The notes beneath the pieces are model-generated. The model was not told the origin of the DNA, ran no database searches, and saw nothing but the letters and a program-made list of their open reading frames with translations. Shown one piece after another: positions 16,138 to 25,845 of a stretch of 64,000 nucleotides of DNA. Both the position numbers and the translations under genes were made by a program. Where the stretch lies: NCBI GenBank assembly GCA_963706755.1, contig CAVPNH010000007.1, positions 1-64,000 on the forward strand. Reading direction: 5' to 3'. This DNA is from RPQJ01 sp963706755 (GTDB lineage Bacteria; Pseudomonadota; Gammaproteobacteria; Steroidobacterales; Steroidobacteraceae). Position 1 is the first letter of the stretch. Each line of letters begins with the position of its first letter.

Positions 16138-17898
16138 CTATGTATACGCCTTGTATTTGTCCAGGTAACGCACCGGCTTCGAGAGCGCGTCGCGGCGGAA
16201 CGGGTCGCCGAGCTCGCGGGTCACCATCATCTCGAGCACGGTGGTGCGCCCCGCCGCCTGCGCTTTCACCGAGGCCTCGAGCGCGGGCCCGACGTCCGCG
16301 AGCCGGTCCACGGTCACGCCCTCGCAGCCGAACGCCTTCGCGATGCCGGCCCAGCTCGGACTCACGAGATCCACCGCCTGGAAGCGCCGCGAATAGAAAT
16401 CCACGTGGTTCTTCTTCTCCGCGCCCCACTGGCCGTTGTTGAAGACGACCACGGTCACGCCGATGTTCTCGCGCGCGCAGGTAAGCAGCTCGTTCAGGCT
16501 GATGCCGAAGGCGCCATCGCCGACGTAGGCGATCGCGGGGCGATCCGGCCGCGCCAACTTCGCGCCGCAGGCCACCGGGAATGCGTATCCGCAATTGCCG
16601 AAGCTCATGGCCGCGAACATCGAGCGCGGCTGCTCGAATCGCAGGTAGGAGTTGGACACCGAGCAGATGTTGCCGATGTCCGTGGACACCATCGCGTCCT
16701 TCGGCATGGCCTTTTCGAGTTCGCGCAGCATCTGCCGCGGGTGCATGAGCTTCGAATCCTTCGCGACCTCGAGCGAATATGGATCGCGCTCGTGGGTCCA
16801 CTCGGAGAGTTCCTGTTCCCAGGCGCCCTTCTCGGCTTCGATCCTCGCCTTGCGCTCGGCCTGGTTGGCGACGCAGGCGAGGGCGCGGCCCTCGAGCCTG
16901 TCGATCAACGCGCCCGCGGCGGCGCGCGCGTCGCCATTGATGCCGACGCTGATGCTCTTCACCAGGCCGAGCACCTTCGCATCCACGTCGACCTGGATGA
17001 TCTTCGCGTTCGCCGGCCAGTACTCCATGCCGTACTGCGGCAGCGTGCCGAAAGGTCCGAGGCGCGTGCCGAGCGCGAGCACGACGTCCGCCTGGGAGAT
17101 CAGCTTCATCGCGGCCTTCGAGCCCTGGTAGCCGAGCGGACCGCACCAGAGCGGGTGCGATGCCGGGAACGCGTCGTTGTGCAGGTAGCTCACGCAGACC
17201 GGCGCTCGCAGGAGTTCCGCGAGCCGCACGGCTTCTGCCGAGCCTTCCGAAATGATCACGCCGCCGCCCGCGAGGATGACCGGGAACTTCGCAGACGCAA
17301 GCAGCGCCGCGGCCTCGTCGAGCGCGGCAGTGTCGCCCGCGCCGCGGCCGATGCGGAGCGGCGGCTGGATCGCGGCCTGGATGTCGCCGTAGAAGAAGTC
17401 GCGCGGAATGTTGAGCTGCGCCGGCCCCATCTCGAGCATCGCGCGATCGAAGCAGCGTCCGGCGATTTCCGCCATGCGCTTCGGGTTGCCCACGTGGCCC
17501 TGGTACTTCGTGATCTTCGAGAAGATCGGCAGCTGCTCCGTCTCCTGGAACCCGCCGAGCCCCATGGTCGTCGAGCCAGTCTCGGGCGTGATGAACACCA
17601 CCGGCGAGTGAGCCCAGTAGGCAGCGGCTATGGCGGTGACGAAGTTGGTGATGCCCGGGCCGTTCTGCGCGATGCACACACCGTGGCGACCCGACGCGCG
17701 CGCGTAGCCGTCGGCCATGTGCGCCGCGCCCTGCTCGTGCGCAACCGGGATGAAGCGGATGCCGGCGGCCGGGAAGATGTCGAGTGCGTCCATGTAGGCC
17801 GAGCCCACGATGCCGAAGACGTCCGTGACGCCGTTGGCGGCCATGGTCTCGACGAGCGCCTCGGAAGGGGTCATGCGCTGGGCAGCGGGTGCAGTCAC
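16138..17898 (-). CDS. xsc: sulfoacetaldehyde acetyltransferase
   Basis: 586 residues, a thiamine-diphosphate enzyme that converts sulfoacetaldehyde plus phosphate to acetyl phosphate and sulfite, the last carbon step in taurine and other C2-sulfonate degradation. The N-terminal MTPSEALVETMAANGVTDVFG, AHEQGAAHMADGYARASGRHG (catalytic Glu) and the C-terminal DPFRRDALSKPVRYLDKYK are characteristic of Xsc rather than acetolactate synthase. The ThDP motif is GDGAFGISLNELLTCARENI followed by NNGQWG. No pta, tauABC, tpa or sulfite exporter is adjacent, so the gene is an orphan here. Confidence 0.9.
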   Translation of the reverse strand: MTAPAAQRMTPSEALVETMAANGVTDVFGIVGSAYMDALDIFPAAGIRFIPVAHEQGAAHMADGYARASGRHGVCIAQNGPGITNFVTAIAAAYWAHSPVVFITPETGSTTMGLGGFQETEQLPIFSKITKYQGHVGNPKRMAEIAGRCFDRAMLEMGPAQLNIPRDFFYGDIQAAIQPPLRIGRGAGDTAALDEAAALLASAKFPVILAGGGVIISEGSAEAVRLAELLRAPVCVSYLHNDAFPASHPLWCGPLGYQGSKAAMKLISQADVVLALGTRLGPFGTLPQYGMEYWPANAKIIQVDVDAKVLGLVKSISVGINGDARAAAGALIDRLEGRALACVANQAERKARIEAEKGAWEQELSEWTHERDPYSLEVAKDSKLMHPRQMLRELEKAMPKDAMVSTDIGNICSVSNSYLRFEQPRSMFAAMSFGNCGYAFPVACGAKLARPDRPAIAYVGDGAFGISLNELLTCARENIGVTVVVFNNGQWGAEKKNHVDFYSRRFQAVDLVSPSWAGIAKAFGCEGVTVDRLADVGPALEASVKAQAAGRTTVLEMMVTRELGDPFRRDALSKPVRYLDKYKAYT

Positions 17899-18010
17899 GG
17901 CAGGCTCCTGTGGGGTCCGCTGGATCCGAGCACAGGCAGGGACGGCGGGCCAGTCTCCACGGCAAGACTACCGCAGCTGGCGGCGATAACTCAGTCGCGT
18001 AAAACGCAAT

Positions 18011-18041
18011 CGGCGCGGGCCGCTAGCAACGACCCGCGCCG
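18011..18041 (-). terminator. possible rho-independent terminator after the DUF2950 gene
   Basis: CGGCGCGGG (18011-18019) and CCCGCGCCG (18033-18041) are perfect complements around a 13-bp loop. On the minus strand the hairpin is followed within a few bases by GTTTTA. It lies 28 bp beyond the DUF2950 stop. The T-tract is short, so efficiency is uncertain. Confidence 0.45.
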
Positions 18042-18068
18042 GCGCGCGCGCAAAATCCGCCCCGGGCT

Positions 18069-19031
18069 TCAGGTCGCCGGCGCAGCGGTCTCCTCGGCGG
18101 GCGGGGCGATCGCGGTCCAGGAGCTGTCGGGATCGAAGCTCTGGATGGCTTCCGCTGCCGTGGCGGTGTCTTCGCCCAGATCTTTCTGGAAGACCACGCC
18201 GTCCTGGTTGACGATGAAAGTCTGCACGCCGCTCGAGCCGTAGTCCGCCGGCCACGCGACCAGCGCGAAACCCTGGGTCATGACGCCATCGGAGAAATAC
18301 TCCTTCGCGCCGCCGTTCGCGTTCGCGCCCTGGGCATAGAGCAGGCGGTAGTAGTAGCCGTGATACGGCGTTCGCCCCTCTCCGCGTCGATAACCCTCCT
18401 CAGCGGCAGAGGCCACGAAGGGACCGGCCGGGCTCTGCGGCTCGCCCTCCGCGGTCGGCCAGTAGAGGCCATTGTGCATGCCCTCGTCGCTGATGAGCTT
18501 GAGGGCGTAGATGCCGGCCGGGTCGCCGTCGCGCCCTTCCGACGCGTATTCCTGCTGCGCGGCCACGAAGCCGCGGCAGACGTCGATGGCGCCGAGCTCG
18601 TTCCTGCCGACGCGGCGGTAGATGAGCTCGTCGGCTCCTGCGGCGCCATCGAGCCGCCACTTGCCGTCCTGCTCGACGACCGGGATCGGGAACGGCCAGT
18701 CGTCGCTGCCGACGACCAGGACCATCTTTCCGCTTCCTTCTTCGCTCAGGGAGTGCTTCGCCTGATAGAGGTCGAGGAACCGTTGGCCGTTCGCCTTGTC
18801 CTGCACCGGGTCACCGGAATCCAGGAGCTCATCCACGTCCGGGCCCAGGAGCTTCCTGAGTTCGGCTTCGTCGCCCTTCTGCACCGCTGTGACGAATGCG
18901 TCCACCGCTTCCTGCGGCGTCTTGAACGACGCGTGCTTCTCCACCTTCGCGCACGCCGTGACGAGCACGAGGACGCAGGACAGCACAATGGCGAGGCTGG
19001 CGCTGCCGAATCGCTGATTCATTGTCTTCAT
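18069..19031 (-). CDS. DUF2950 family lipoprotein
   Basis: 320 residues. The lipobox LVTACAK gives a lipidated Cys27 after a hydrophobic signal. DUF2950 features follow: SFKTPQEAVDAFVTAVQKGD, TPYHGYYYRLLYAQG, and a C-terminal GVQTFIVNQDGVVFQKDLGE block. The protein should sit at the outer or inner membrane facing the periplasm. It is 9 bp downstream of the DUF3300 gene; the two families commonly occur as neighbours, so a shared envelope function is likely. That function is unknown. Confidence 0.85.
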   Translation of the reverse strand: MKTMNQRFGSASLAIVLSCVLVLVTACAKVEKHASFKTPQEAVDAFVTAVQKGDEAELRKLLGPDVDELLDSGDPVQDKANGQRFLDLYQAKHSLSEEGSGKMVLVVGSDDWPFPIPVVEQDGKWRLDGAAGADELIYRRVGRNELGAIDVCRGFVAAQQEYASEGRDGDPAGIYALKLISDEGMHNGLYWPTAEGEPQSPAGPFVASAAEEGYRRGEGRTPYHGYYYRLLYAQGANANGGAKEYFSDGVMTQGFALVAWPADYGSSGVQTFIVNQDGVVFQKDLGEDTATAAEAIQSFDPDSSWTAIAPPAEETAAPAT

Positions 19032-19040
19032 GAGAGTCTC

Positions 19041-20741
19041 CTAGCGCCCCTTCTTGCCGCTACCGCTCTTGCCGCCGCCACCACCGCCCCCGCCCTTGCT
19101 CTTGGCGCCCTGCGGCATGCTCTGCTTGCCACGCTGGCTTGCCTGGCGGTCCGCCGAGCCGCGGTCGGCGCCGGACATTGCGCTGTCGCGACTGGCAGGC
19201 TTCTTGGCGGGCTTCGATGACGGTGCCGGGCGGCTCGCCTGCTGCTGTGGCTTCGCGCTCGGCTGCGGGCGCGACGTGGGCTGCGAATAACCGCGGTCGC
19301 CGCCGCCCCCCTTGCCGGCCGCACCCTGGTAAGTGGACTGGCCTCCCTTGCCCGACTTGGCGGCCGCGCCCTGGTAGGACGACTGGCCTGCGGTTGGTCC
19401 CTTGCTCGTGCTCGGGCGGGCCGCGTCGCGGCTCGCAGGCGCCCCGCCTGCGTACGAACCCTGCACCTTCGGCGCGGGACGTGCCTGCGCCCCGGATGCC
19501 TTGCCCGTCGCGGCCCGGTTCGATGCCGAGGCTGTGGCGCCCGCATAGCTCTTCTGGCCCTTCCAGTTCGAGGCTGTCTGCGTCGTAGAGGGACGCTGCA
19601 CGTCGGCCGGCATTGCCCGCGGCTGGCGCTTGTTCAGCTCGTTGAGGTCAGAACGTCTCGGGTTTGCGCCCGTGATCGGGCTCGAATTCCGGTATCCCTG
19701 CTGGCCGCGCTTGTTCCAGTAGTCGTTGCCGCCGGTGTTGATGATGACGTTGCCGTTGTTCACGTAGTTGTTGCCGTAGCGTCCGCCGTAGCCCGGCGGC
19801 GGACGGTAGCCGTTGCTCGGGTAATAGCCGTTACCGTAGGCGGGACGGTAGGGATACGGCGGGTAGTACGGCATCCCGCCGTAGCCGTAGTTCGGGTAGT
19901 AGTACCCGTGCTTGTAGTAATCGTCGTCGTCGTCATCGAAGATCTCGTTGACGAGCATGCCGGCGCCGAAGGCGAGCAGTCCCGTCGCGATGAGCGTGCC
20001 CGTGCTGTGGCCCGTCGACTCGGTCGTCGTAGTGGTGGTCGTCGCGGGTGCCGCTGCCGTCGCAGGCGGCGGGGCATAGACGGCCACCGGGTCGTACTGC
20101 GGCACGTAGACCACGCCGTCCGACGCCGGCTTCAGCACAACGACCTCCTTGCCGTCCTGGGTCTCGCTGTCGACCGTCATCTGCGGCGACGTCGCGAGGT
20201 TGCCGACCGACATCGCCTGCTTGCGCAGCCGCTGCACCGCGTCGAGCACGCCGGCCTGGTCGGCCGTGAACGCGCTGCCGAGCTCGGTGGTCCAGTCGAG
20301 CTCGCGGCACATCATGTCGAGCGTGTCCGGGAAATTCAGCAGCGCAAGCACCGGCGGCGTGAAGCCGACCTTGGCCGCAGCCTCGTCGAGCGCCTTGCCC
20401 TTGAGGCCCTGGTTCTGCAGCAGCCAGTTGCCGGCGTCGAGCACTTCCTGCGGATTCGTCGCGGCGATGAGCACCTGCGACAGGATCGGATCGGGATAGA
20501 GCGCGATCGGGGCGAGCAATGCCTCGAGCGCCTCGGGGGTCCACGATGTAGGAATTGCCGCTGCGGCCTGGTCTATGGTCGGGGTGGCGGCAACGCCCTG
20601 GTCGGTGGGCGCTGCAGGCGCCTCGGCAGATGGCGCACCTGTTGCGGGCGGCTCCTTCGATCCGCAGGCGACGACGAGGATGGCAAGACCGAGCACGATC
20701 GCCGGGGAAAGCGATCGGCTGCGAGATGAACGAGCTTCCAT
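19041..20741 (-). CDS. DUF3300 family lipoprotein with low-complexity tail
   Basis: 566 residues. Signal and lipobox end in LVVACG. The DUF3300 core (about residues 65-225) contains LLAPIALYPDPILSQVLIAA, a NPQEVLDAGNWL block and VVYVPQYDPVAVYAPP. Next come a glycine-flanked transmembrane stretch, an acidic run (DDDDDDYYKHG), a Tyr/Pro/Gly-rich segment and a Ser/Gln/Ala repeat region with SYAGA, SYQGAAAK and STYQGAAGK units, ending in Gly and Lys runs. The tail is probably disordered and sticky. I chose the ATG at 20741, directly before the signal peptide. It is the first gene of the DUF3300-DUF2950 operon. Confidence 0.85.
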   Translation of the reverse strand: MEARSSRSRSLSPAIVLGLAILVVACGSKEPPATGAPSAEAPAAPTDQGVAATPTIDQAAAAIPTSWTPEALEALLAPIALYPDPILSQVLIAATNPQEVLDAGNWLLQNQGLKGKALDEAAAKVGFTPPVLALLNFPDTLDMMCRELDWTTELGSAFTADQAGVLDAVQRLRKQAMSVGNLATSPQMTVDSETQDGKEVVVLKPASDGVVYVPQYDPVAVYAPPPATAAAPATTTTTTTESTGHSTGTLIATGLLAFGAGMLVNEIFDDDDDDYYKHGYYYPNYGYGGMPYYPPYPYRPAYGNGYYPSNGYRPPPGYGGRYGNNYVNNGNVIINTGGNDYWNKRGQQGYRNSSPITGANPRRSDLNELNKRQPRAMPADVQRPSTTQTASNWKGQKSYAGATASASNRAATGKASGAQARPAPKVQGSYAGGAPASRDAARPSTSKGPTAGQSSYQGAAAKSGKGGQSTYQGAAGKGGGGDRGYSQPTSRPQPSAKPQQQASRPAPSSKPAKKPASRDSAMSGADRGSADRQASQRGKQSMPQGAKSKGGGGGGGGKSGSGKKGR

Positions 20742-20858
20742 GTGTGCACTCCGGACGTGCGGGCGAAAACGACTATTCGAGTTCATGTAGAACGATGAAG
20801 TCTCCGGAATCTGATGTACATAAGGCAAGATGCAGCGCAGCAGCGTCGGCGACTCGGG

Positions 20859-20877
20859 GCGCCCCATATTGGGGCGC
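20859..20877 (+). promoter_or_regulatory. upstream NtrC-like dyad
   Basis: GCGCCCC-ATATT-GGGGCGC, a perfect 7+5+7 dyad. The inner GCCCC-N5-GGGGC differs from the NtrC consensus GCACC-N5-GGTGC at one base per half. Its centre is 32 bp from the next site, the same spacing as the two enhancer sites of E. coli glnAp2. Confidence 0.6.
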
Positions 20878-20892
20878 GCAAAACCGTGTGAC

Positions 20893-20907
20893 GCACCATC
20901 ATGGTGC
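20893..20907 (+). promoter_or_regulatory. NtrC binding site (enhancer) for glnA
   Basis: GCACCATCATGGTGC matches the NtrC consensus GCACC-N5-GGTGC exactly on both halves. It lies about 70 bp upstream of the sigma-54 promoter, a normal enhancer distance. Confidence 0.85.
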
Positions 20908-20971
20908 TCTATCTGGGCAGAGCCGTCGAATCGAAGCGCAAAATCAACCTCTTTGCGCCAGACCAGTGCGC

Positions 20972-20987
20972 TGGCATACTACGTGCA
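20972..20987 (+). promoter_or_regulatory. sigma-54 promoter of glnA
   Basis: TGGCATACTACGTGCA has the obligatory GG-N10-GC of a -24/-12 promoter (consensus TGGCAC-N5-TTGCA). Start of transcription is expected near 20998, leaving a leader of about 78 nt before glnA. Confidence 0.8.
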
Positions 20988-21075
20988 TCCAGTTTCACTC
21001 CCAAAGACCCGCACCGGGTTCGTCGCGGCGAGCGATCCCGGCCACCTGAATTCGCTGCATCCGTAAGGAGAGCCC

Positions 21076-22488
21076 ATGACCACTGCTGCCGACGTACTCA
21101 AGCTGATCAAGGAAAAGGAGGTCAAGTTCATCGATCTCCGCTTCACCGACACCAAGGGCAAGGAACAGCACGTGACCGTTCCGGACCGCGTGGTGGACGA
21201 CGCCTTCTTCGAAGACGGCAAGGGCTTCGACGGATCCTCGATCGCCGGATGGAAGGGCATCCAGGAGTCCGACATGATCCTGATGCCGGATCCCTCGACT
21301 GCGGTCATCGACCCGTTCTTCGAGGAGACCACGCTCAACCTGCGCTGCGACATCGTCGAACCCTCGACGATGCAGGGCTATGAGCGCGACCCGCGCTCGC
21401 TCGCCAAGCGCGCCGAGGCCTACCTGAAGTCGACCGGCATCGCCGACGCCTCGATGTGGGGCCCCGAGAACGAATTCTTCATTTTCGACAGCCTGCGCCA
21501 CGGCAGCTCGATGAACGGCTGCTTCTACGAGGTGGATTCGCTGCAGGGCGCGTGGAATACCGGCCGCAGCATGGAAGGCGGCAATCTCGGCCACCGCCCC
21601 GGCATCAAGGGCGGTTACTTCCCCGTGCCGCCGGTGGACGCCTACCAGGACCTGCGCACGGCGATGTGCCTCGCGATGGAGGAGATGGGCCTCAAGGTCG
21701 AAGTGCATCACGCCGAGGTCGCGACCGGCGGCCAGGCGGAGATCAACGTGTCCGCGAACACGCTGGTGAAGAAGGCCGACGAGGTGCAGATCCTCAAGTA
21801 CGCCATTCACAACGTGGCGGCGAGCTACGGCAAGACGGCCACCTTCATGCCTAAGCCGCTCGTCGGCGACAACGGGAACGGCATGCACGTGAACCAGTCG
21901 CTGGCGAAGGACGGCAAGAACCTGTTCGCCGGCGACAAGTACGGCGGCATCTCGGAAATCGCCATCTACTACATCGGCGGCATCATCAAGCACGCCAAGG
22001 CGCTGAACGCGATCTGCAACGCCAGCACCAACAGCTACAAGCGGCTGGTGCCGGGCTTCGAGGCGCCGGTGATGCTCGCGTACTCCGCGCGCAACCGCTC
22101 GGCGTCGATCCGCATCCCGCACGTCATCAACCCGAAGGGCCGCCGAATCGAGGTGCGCTTCCCCGACTCGACCGCGAATCCGTACCTGTGTTTCGCGGCC
22201 ATGCTCATGGCGGGCCTCGACGGTGTCAGGAACAAGATCCACCCGGGCGACCCGTCGGACAAGGACCTCTACGACCTCGAACCCGAGGAAGCGAAACACA
22301 TCCCGACCGTGTGCCACTCCCTCGACATGGCGCTCGAGGCGCTCGACAAGGATCGCGGATTCCTGAAGGAAGGCGGCGTGTTCACCGACGACGTGATCGA
22401 CGCCTACATCGCCCTCAAGATGCAGGAGGTCACGCGCCTCCGGATGTCCACGCATCCGGTGGAGTTCGAGCTCTACTACAGCGTCTGA
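21076..22488 (+). CDS. glnA: glutamine synthetase, type I
   Basis: 470 residues, the standard length of dodecameric GSI. It makes glutamine from glutamate, ammonia and ATP. Signatures present: FDGSSIAGWKGIQESDM, ATP-site KPLVGDNGNGMHVNQSL, and RLVPGFEAPVMLAYSARNRS. Tyr399 in DKDLYDLEPEE is the adenylylation site, so activity should be controlled by GlnE. A TAAGGAG ribosome site precedes the ATG. Transcription is expected from the NtrC/sigma-54 promoter upstream, closing a loop with the ntrBC genes downstream. Confidence 0.98.
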   Translation: MTTAADVLKLIKEKEVKFIDLRFTDTKGKEQHVTVPDRVVDDAFFEDGKGFDGSSIAGWKGIQESDMILMPDPSTAVIDPFFEETTLNLRCDIVEPSTMQGYERDPRSLAKRAEAYLKSTGIADASMWGPENEFFIFDSLRHGSSMNGCFYEVDSLQGAWNTGRSMEGGNLGHRPGIKGGYFPVPPVDAYQDLRTAMCLAMEEMGLKVEVHHAEVATGGQAEINVSANTLVKKADEVQILKYAIHNVAASYGKTATFMPKPLVGDNGNGMHVNQSLAKDGKNLFAGDKYGGISEIAIYYIGGIIKHAKALNAICNASTNSYKRLVPGFEAPVMLAYSARNRSASIRIPHVINPKGRRIEVRFPDSTANPYLCFAAMLMAGLDGVRNKIHPGDPSDKDLYDLEPEEAKHIPTVCHSLDMALEALDKDRGFLKEGGVFTDDVIDAYIALKMQEVTRLRMSTHPVEFELYYSV

Positions 22489-22503
22489 AGACGGTCGTTC
22501 CAT

Positions 22504-22538
22504 GCGCCGGGCGTGCGGCACCCGCTGACGCCCGGCGC
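22504..22538 (+). terminator. stem-loop after glnA
   Basis: GCGCCGGGCGT (22504-22514) pairs perfectly with ACGCCCGGCGC (22528-22538), 13-nt loop. No T-run follows, so it may be a partial or processing-related terminator that limits read-through from glnA into the ntr genes. Confidence 0.5.
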
Positions 22539-22623
22539 GCATCCGGCCTTCCCATGACGCACGTCGCGGAATGCGGGCCGCAGCTTTGCCAGGGTTGGGT
22601 CCACAGGGCTATGCTCGATCCCC

Positions 22624-23265
22624 ATGCAGACCCGGTTGCCGTTGCTGGCGTTGTGCCTGCTCGCCTATGCGAGCCAGGCGCAGGAATCCAAGGTCCAGAT
22701 GTGGATGTGGAAGGACGCGAACGGCGTCGTCCATTATTCCGACGTACCCGGACCGGGCGCGGTCAGGGTGGACATCAACGTCTCGAAGGGCCAGCCGGGC
22801 GCTGCGCCGCCCACCGCCAGCGAAAGCCAGGGCGAGGGTCGTGGCGAGGGTCGCGGAGAGGGTGCGCCTCTCGTGGCGGCGACCACGTATTCCTCGCTCG
22901 AGATCGTGCAACCGGCGAACGGGACATCGTTCTTCGAGGCCGACGCCGTGGTCGACGTGCAGATTGCGTCCGATCCGGCGCTGGGGGCCGACGACAGTGT
23001 CTACCTGTATCTCGACGGCGAACGCGTCGGGAGCTCCGGCGACGCGATGGGCTACTCCCTGCCAAACATGGCACGTGGCCAGCACACGCTCAGCGCAGCG
23101 ATCGTCGATTCCGGGGGCACGGAGAAGATCCGCAGCCAGCCGGTCGTCTTCTACATGAAGCAGCAGACGATCTACGACAGCAAGGGCAAGGTCAATGCGC
23201 CCGATGTCGTCGGTCCGAAGCTGAAGCCGCCGCCGAAGCCGAAGCCGACGCCAAAGGGCGGCTAG
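22624..23265 (+). CDS. DUF4124 domain exported protein
   Basis: 213 residues. Signal peptide to about SQAQ (residue 19), then the DUF4124 motif VQMWMWKDANGVVHYSDVPGPG, a flexible Gly/Arg/Glu stretch, and a beta-rich region (IVQPANGTSFFEADAVVDVQ to LDGERVGSSG). The C-terminal tail is a PKP-type repeat (KPPPKPKPTPKGG). DUF4124 genes between glnA and ntrB recur in gammaproteobacteria, but their function is unknown. Periplasmic location is expected. Confidence 0.85.
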   Translation: MQTRLPLLALCLLAYASQAQESKVQMWMWKDANGVVHYSDVPGPGAVRVDINVSKGQPGAAPPTASESQGEGRGEGRGEGAPLVAATTYSSLEIVQPANGTSFFEADAVVDVQIASDPALGADDSVYLYLDGERVGSSGDAMGYSLPNMARGQHTLSAAIVDSGGTEKIRSQPVVFYMKQQTIYDSKGKVNAPDVVGPKLKPPPKPKPTPKGG

Positions 23266-23304
23266 CAGTCCGCCGCGCCGCACGCCGCCGCAGGGAGGCG
23301 TGAG

Positions 23305-24388
23305 TTGGCGGCAGATCTCCACAACGCGTTCCGGCCGAACCAGCCCGAGCTTTGCGGCCTGCTCGACGGCGTCGCCACGAGCATCCTCTGGCTCGACGGC
23401 GACGGCGCAGTGCTGTACCTGAACGAGCCCGCCGAGGACCTGCTCGGCATCGGCCGCAACCAGGCTGCGGGCCGCAGCATTCACGATCTGCTCAAGGGCA
23501 ATTCCGAACTCGACGGCGTGATCGGGCGGGCGCGCGCTGCGGGCGCGCAGTACTCGCGGCGCGAGCTGCCGTACGAGGCCGGGCCCGGCGCACCGCCACG
23601 AACGCTGGACGTGACGGTGACGCCCTTCGATCAGCCGGGTCGGCCGGGCGGCGTCATCGTGGAACTCGCCGACGTCACGCAGCACCAGCGGATCCTGCGC
23701 GAGAACGCGCTGCTCACGCAGCTCGGCGGCAGCCGCGCGATGGTCCGGCAGCTCGCGCACGAGATCAAGAATCCGCTCGGTGGCCTGCGCGGCGCGGCGC
23801 AACTGCTCGAGCGGCAGCTCAAGGATCCGGCGCTGCACGAGTACACGACGGTGATCATCAGCGAGGCCGACCGGCTGGCGGCGCTGGTGGACGCGCTCCT
23901 CGGTCCCGGCCAGCCGCCGCGCAAGGAACCGGTCAACATCCACGAGCTCGTGCAGCACGTCGGCCACCTGCTGGCTGCGGAAGCACCGAACGGCGTAGCC
24001 ATCGAGCGCGACTACGACCCGAGCCTGCCGCGCCTCCGGCTCGACCGCAACCAGTTGATCCAGGCGCTGCTCAACCTCGGGCGCAACGCGATCCAGGCCG
24101 TGGGCGCGCACGGCCGCATCGTGCTGCGCACGCGGGCGCTCACCAACGCGAGCATCGGCAGCCGCCGCTATCGCGTCGTCGCCAGCATCCAGGTCGAGGA
24201 CGACGGCCCGGGCGTGCCCGTGGAGCTAAAGGACACGGTCTTCTATCCGCTCGTCACCGGCCGCCAGGGCGGCACCGGACTCGGGCTCGCCGTGGCGCAG
24301 GACCTCGTCGGCCGCCACGACGGCCTGATCGAATTCGACAGCCGCCCCGGGCGCACCGTCTTCACCATCCTCATCCCGTTCGACAGCC

Positions 24389-24411
<23 letters not shown>
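23305..24411 (+). CDS. ntrB: nitrogen regulation histidine kinase NtrB
   Basis: 368 residues from a TTG start with a GGGAGG site 6 bp upstream; no in-frame ATG or GTG fits. A PAS domain (about 15-125), an H-box with phosphoacceptor His152 in RQLAHEIKNPLGGLRGAAQL, an N-box NLGRNAIQAV, then DDGPGVP and GGTGLGLAVAQDLVGRH. There is no transmembrane helix, as expected for the cytosolic NtrB that phosphorylates NtrC under nitrogen limitation and is inhibited through PII. Its end overlaps ntrC by 23 bp. Confidence 0.95.
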
Positions 24412-25789
<1,378 letters not shown>

Positions 25790-25793
25790 GAAG

Positions 25794-25841
25794 ATAGGGG
25801 ACATTCCCCTATTTTTCGAAAAATAGGGGAATGTCCCCTAT
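25794..25841. repeat. 48-bp perfect palindrome, REP-like, between convergent ntrC and pyrD-like genes
   Basis: Two 24-bp arms meet at TTCGAA (centre 25817/25818) with no mismatch. Each arm is ATAGGGGACATTCCCC followed by an AT-rich end and itself contains a smaller GGGGA/TCCCC palindrome. It begins 4 bp after the ntrC stop and ends 4 bp before the stop of the convergent gene, so it probably also works as a bidirectional terminator. Confidence 0.92.
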
Positions 25842-25845
25842 TTCC

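Larger units (their letters stand above)
20742..21075. other. 334-bp divergent control region between the DUF3300 gene and glnA
   Basis: No coding sequence. It holds the DUF3300 promoter on the left and, for glnA, two NtrC-type dyads and a sigma-54 promoter, listed separately. Confidence 0.7.

Noticed and set aside
16117..18243. A 708-codon open frame antisense to xsc
   Set aside because: Shadow of a strongly conserved ThDP enzyme; no ribosome site or protein signature.
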